From assembly GCA_020723725.1 (NCBI GenBank), contig DYIG01000062.1, positions 1 to 8,254 of the forward strand: 8,254 nt of DNA. Direction: 5' to 3'. Positions 5,877-8,254 of the stretch are shown here, one piece after another. The stretch's first letter is position 1; every line of letters starts with the position of its first letter. The DNA is from Thermaerobacter marianensis (GTDB lineage Bacteria > Bacillota > Sulfobacillia > DYIH01 > DYIG01). A model generated the notes under the pieces. That model made no database searches. It was not told the origin of the DNA and was given only the letters and a program-made list of their open reading frames with translations. A program made the position numbers and the translations under genes.

Positions 5877-6661
5877 TGACTAATCAGCAGCAGGTAGTGA
5901 ATAAGATTGGCAGGCAGACCATTCTGCTGAAACTCAATAAGGGGCCAGAGGCCCGTTTTATTTCTCATCTGGACCTCATGCGAGCGCTTGAACGAGCGGT
6001 GAGGAGGGCGGACCTGCCAATTGCCTATTCTGAGGGTTTTAACCCTCATATGAAGATATCCTTCGCTTCTGCTTTGGCCCTGGGCGCTACCAGTGAGGGG
6101 GAGCTGGTGGAGGTAGTGGTTACCGGTTCGTTCGAACCGGAGGCGCTTATGAACCGGCTTAATGAACATCTACCTTTGGGGATCCAGATATCAGCGGCCG
6201 GATACTCCCCCGAGGGTAAATCACTTGCAGATTCCGTAGAGTGGGCGGAGTACATTTTAGGGATTGAGTATGGCGGCGCCGATAGCGAATTTAATTGGGC
6301 TAGCCTGTTGGACGGGTTTTGGAAGGCTGATGAGGTTATGATTGAAAGGACTAATCGAGAAGGCCGTAAACAGGTTTTCAACCTCAAGCCTTTGATAAGA
6401 GATTTGAAGATAACAGGTCAAAAAGGTTCTCTGGTGGTCCTTAAAGCCTTGATGAAAGCCGGCAGCCGAGGCAATGCAAGGCCGGAAGACCTGGTTAAGG
6501 GCCTGGCCTTGATAGGAGAAGCCGCCTCCTTAACCCTCCGCTCCATTCACAGGGTGCGCCTCTTTGGCGACGAAAACGGGCGGCCGACACCCCTTGATCA
6601 GGGTCTTCACACCATTAATGAGAAAGCCCTTCCCGGTAATGATCAGGGAGATGAGGCCTGA
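5876..6661 (+). CDS. DUF2344 / radical SAM-linked protein (TIGR03936 family)
   Basis: A 261-residue soluble protein of unknown function, encoded next to or fused with TIGR03960 radical SAM enzymes in many bacteria. The conserved core is at residues 14-80: ILLKLNKGPEARFISHLDLM, then RALERAVRRADLPIAYSEGF and NPHMKISFASALALG, then GELVEVVV. The remainder is less conserved and basic, with a predicted alpha/beta pattern. The first 13 residues lie outside the domain. The ATG at 5876 shares its A with the TAA of the radical SAM gene, and the TGA shares its A with the RNase G ATG (6661), so the three genes are translationally coupled. The tight pairing suggests it binds or presents the radical SAM substrate; this is inference. 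Two 18-bp palindromes lie inside the gene at 6031-6048 and 6123-6140. Confidence 0.9.
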   Translation: MTNQQQVVNKIGRQTILLKLNKGPEARFISHLDLMRALERAVRRADLPIAYSEGFNPHMKISFASALALGATSEGELVEVVVTGSFEPEALMNRLNEHLPLGIQISAAGYSPEGKSLADSVEWAEYILGIEYGGADSEFNWASLLDGFWKADEVMIERTNREGRKQVFNLKPLIRDLKITGQKGSLVVLKALMKAGSRGNARPEDLVKGLALIGEAASLTLRSIHRVRLFGDENGRPTPLDQGLHTINEKALPGNDQGDEA

Positions 6662-7932
6662 TGGGGAGAGCCATCCTTATTGAGCGGGAGAGAGACCGGA
6701 CCCGAGTGGCGATCCTCGAAGACGGTGTTCTTGTTGAGTTCTATGTAGAGGGAGACGGCGGGCGGAGGCTGGCGGGCAACATTTACAAAGGCCGGGTGGA
6801 AAACGTCCTCCCCGGGATGCAGGCAGCCTTTGTCGATATCGGACTTGATCGCAACGCCTATCTCTATGTTGCCGATGCAGCCCCTTGTGTTGGGGGTGAA
6901 GATGAAGCAGCCCAAAGAAGCGGCGGCAGGCATCAGAACGCGGAAGAATTGCCCATCGAGCAGTTTGTGAGGACCGGCGAGGATATAATCGTCCAGATAA
7001 TTAAGGAGCCGGTGGGCACCAAGGGAGCCCGTGTTACACGTCAAATTACCCTGCCCGGGCGGTTCCTTGTTCTGCTCCCGGGGTCCGATTATATAGCCAT
7101 CTCAAACCGAATAAGTTCTGAGAATGAAAGGGAACGCCTGAAGAAACTGGTGGCAGGTTTGAGGATAGAAGGCACGGGATTTATAGTCCGTACCGCCGGG
7201 GAGGGTCGCACGGAAGAGGAATTCAGGGAGGATGCCCGTCAGCTTGGGGAGGCCTGGGAGCATATACAGAGTCAGGCCAGAAAGGTGAAGGCCCCTGCCT
7301 TGCTTCACAGGGATACAGGTCTCGTTTACAGGGTTCTTAGGGACAGCCTGCTCCCGGACATTTCTGAAATAACTGTCGACTCACCTGAAGAAGAGAGAGA
7401 AGTCAGCGCCCTCCTGGAGACCTTCGCCCCTGAACTGAAAGGGAAAGTGACCTTGCAACGCGTGAACGGTATGAGTCTTTTCGAGGCAAGGGGTATAGAG
7501 GAGCAGTTACGCCGGGCATTGGCGCGCAAGGTTTGGCTGAAAAATGGTGCTTATATCGTTTTCGATCATACAGAGGCTATGACTGTTGTTGACGTCAATA
7601 CAGGGCGTTATACCGGGAGCACGAGCCTGGCGGAGACCATTTTCCGGACCAATACTGAGGCTGCAAGGGAGATCGCGCGCCAGCTCCGGTTACGGGATGT
7701 CGGCGGTATCATAGTAATCGATTTTATCGATATGGCTAATCAATCCCACCGTGATTCGGTGCTTACCATCTTGGAGGAGGAACTCAAGAAAGATCGAACC
7801 AAATCTACCATTGTGGGCCTTACAGGTTTGGGCCTGGTTGAAATGACGCGTAATAAAAGACGCCAAAGTTTAATTGAGACCCTGACAAACCCTTGCGCTC
7901 ACTGCAATGGCTCCGGAAGATCAAGGATCTAA
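6661..7932 (+). CDS. rng: RNase E/G family endoribonuclease (short RNase G type)
   Basis: A single-strand-specific endoribonuclease that prefers 5'-monophosphorylated RNA; family members act in rRNA maturation and mRNA decay. Over 423 residues: an S1-type RNA-binding domain at about 36-128 (GNIYKGRVENVLPGMQAAFVD), with a hydrophilic insertion at 75-100; the 5'-sensor motif FIVRTAGEG (Arg177-Thr178); catalytic metal ligands Asp311 in VVDVNTGR and Asp354 in IVIDFIDM, 43 residues apart as in E. coli RNase E (303/346); and a zinc-link CAHC (Cys412, Cys415). The protein stops 8 residues after this link, whereas E. coli RNase G (489 residues) continues for several tens of residues, so the C-terminal small domain appears missing. 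No other frame downstream restores it. The ATG overlaps the DUF2344 stop by 1 nt; GGGAG/GAGG boxes lie just upstream. rplU follows with its own promoter. Confidence 0.93.
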   Translation: MGRAILIERERDRTRVAILEDGVLVEFYVEGDGGRRLAGNIYKGRVENVLPGMQAAFVDIGLDRNAYLYVADAAPCVGGEDEAAQRSGGRHQNAEELPIEQFVRTGEDIIVQIIKEPVGTKGARVTRQITLPGRFLVLLPGSDYIAISNRISSENERERLKKLVAGLRIEGTGFIVRTAGEGRTEEEFREDARQLGEAWEHIQSQARKVKAPALLHRDTGLVYRVLRDSLLPDISEITVDSPEEEREVSALLETFAPELKGKVTLQRVNGMSLFEARGIEEQLRRALARKVWLKNGAYIVFDHTEAMTVVDVNTGRYTGSTSLAETIFRTNTEAAREIARQLRLRDVGGIIVIDFIDMANQSHRDSVLTILEEELKKDRTKSTIVGLTGLGLVEMTRNKRRQSLIETLTNPCAHCNGSGRSRI

Positions 7933-7938
7933 ATCTTG

Positions 7939-7968
7939 TTGACTATTTTGAAGATCGAATGCTAGAAT
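7939..7968 (+). promoter_or_regulatory. Sigma-A promoter for rplU
   Basis: A -35 box TTGACT (7939-7944, 5/6 match) and a -10 box TAGAAT (7963-7968, 5/6 match) are 18 bp apart. The -10 is preceded by TGC, a perfect extended -10. Transcription should begin near 7975. It lies just after the RNase G stop codon, so the ribosomal protein operon can be driven independently of the upstream block. This is the best promoter in the window. Confidence 0.78.
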
Positions 7969-7973
7969 AATTC

Positions 7974-7987
7974 GGCGTGTGTATGCC
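7974..7987 (+). promoter_or_regulatory. Leader hairpin at the 5' end of the rplU mRNA
   Basis: GGCGT (7974-7978) and ATGCC (7983-7987) can pair (four Watson-Crick pairs and one G-U) around a GTGT loop, placed at the predicted transcript 5' end. Bacillota rplU genes are known to carry a short autoregulatory L21 leader, and this could be its counterpart. The leader is only about 40 nt and I cannot check it against the family model. It may instead just be a 5' stabilising hairpin. Confidence 0.35.
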
Positions 7988-8016
7988 TTTTGGAAATGTA
8001 AGAGGAGGAAAGTGCC

Positions 8017-8254
8017 GTGGCCTACGCTATTATTGAGACTGGCGGCAAACAGTACAGGGTTAACCAGGGAACGGTTATTGAAGTTGAAAAGCTCTCTGTC
8101 GAGCCCGGAAGTGAGGTCTCGTTTGACCGTGTGCTTGCCGTGGGTGAAGGGGACAACCTGAAGGTGGGTTCGCCCGCCCTGGAAGGGGCTCAGGTTGTGG
8201 GCCGGGTTTTAGCGCAGGTGCGCGGTCCAAAAATACGGGGCTTCAAGTACAAGC
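8017..8254 (+). CDS. rplU: Large-subunit ribosomal protein L21 (bL21), N-terminal part, cut by window end
   Basis: bL21 is a 50S subunit protein that binds 23S rRNA. The 79 visible codons begin MAYAIIETGGKQYRVNQG, the hallmark L21 N-terminus, followed by VEKLSVEPGSEVSFDRVL, a VGSPALEGAQV strand-turn and VRGPKIRGFKYK, the start of the basic rRNA-binding loop. The family is about 100-105 residues long, so roughly a quarter is missing. The start is GTG 8017, 8 nt after a strong AGAGGAGG box (8001-8008). It is preceded by its own promoter (7939-7968). In Bacillota the next genes are normally a small cysteine protease (Prp/ysxB type), rpmA and obg, outside this window. Confidence 0.97.
   Translation, partial: MAYAIIETGGKQYRVNQGTVIEVEKLSVEPGSEVSFDRVLAVGEGDNLKVGSPALEGAQVVGRVLAQVRGPKIRGFKYK

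Noticed and set aside
5678..6169. 163-codon minus-strand open frame across the radical SAM/DUF2344 junction
   Set aside because: It is antisense to two intact conserved genes, has low-complexity His/Arg/Gln-rich content and no family features.
7918..7930. AGATC-AAG-GATCT at the RNase G stop as a terminator
   Set aside because: The stem is 5 bp and mostly AT, no T-run follows, and a strong promoter starts within 10 nt.

Overview
The window is a gene-dense stretch of a bacterial chromosome, entirely on the + strand. It looks like an anaerobic, endospore-forming Bacillota of the Clostridia (Peptococcaceae/Desulfotomaculum-Pelotomaculum type). The evidence is a minC-minD-minE-rodA cell-shape/division cluster, a SpoIVFB-like M50 intramembrane protease, the radical SAM + DUF2344 pair next to an RNase E/G gene and then rplU, and G-rich Shine-Dalgarno boxes with many GTG/TTG starts. 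Base composition is balanced to slightly GC-rich. The genus is an inference from gene order and protein character, not from a database match.

Layout: (i) 1-1337, the division-site module: the 3' end of minC, then minD and minE. (ii) 1422-2552, rodA, the SEDS glycosyltransferase for cell elongation, preceded by a 78-nt gap (to the upstream ATG; 84 nt to the GTG used here) holding a perfect 11-bp inverted repeat. (iii) 2590-7932, five tightly packed genes (gaps or overlaps of +3, -4, -1 and -1 nt): M50 protease, small PsiE-like membrane protein, radical SAM protein with a B12-binding-like N-terminus, DUF2344 partner, and RNase G family endoribonuclease. The start and stop codons overlap at three of the four junctions, so translational coupling is likely. 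(iv) 7933-8016, a clear sigma-A promoter (TTGACT, 18 bp, TGC-TAGAAT) and short leader, then rplU (ribosomal protein L21), cut by the window end.

How the parts work together: MinC/D/E place the division septum; RodA polymerises side-wall peptidoglycan; the M50 protein probably acts in mother-cell sigma-factor activation during sporulation. The radical SAM/DUF2344 pair has no established function, but its coupling to RNase G and its position before a ribosomal protein gene suggest an RNA- or ribosome-related role. No stretch longer than 300 bases lacks a gene. I see no mobile element, tRNA, rRNA, CRISPR array or convincing intrinsic terminator. The less ordinary signals are inverted repeats that enclose the ribosome-binding sites of rodA and the M50 gene, the extra Cys cluster of the radical SAM protein, the PsiE-like gene with a CxxC tail, and the short RNase G.
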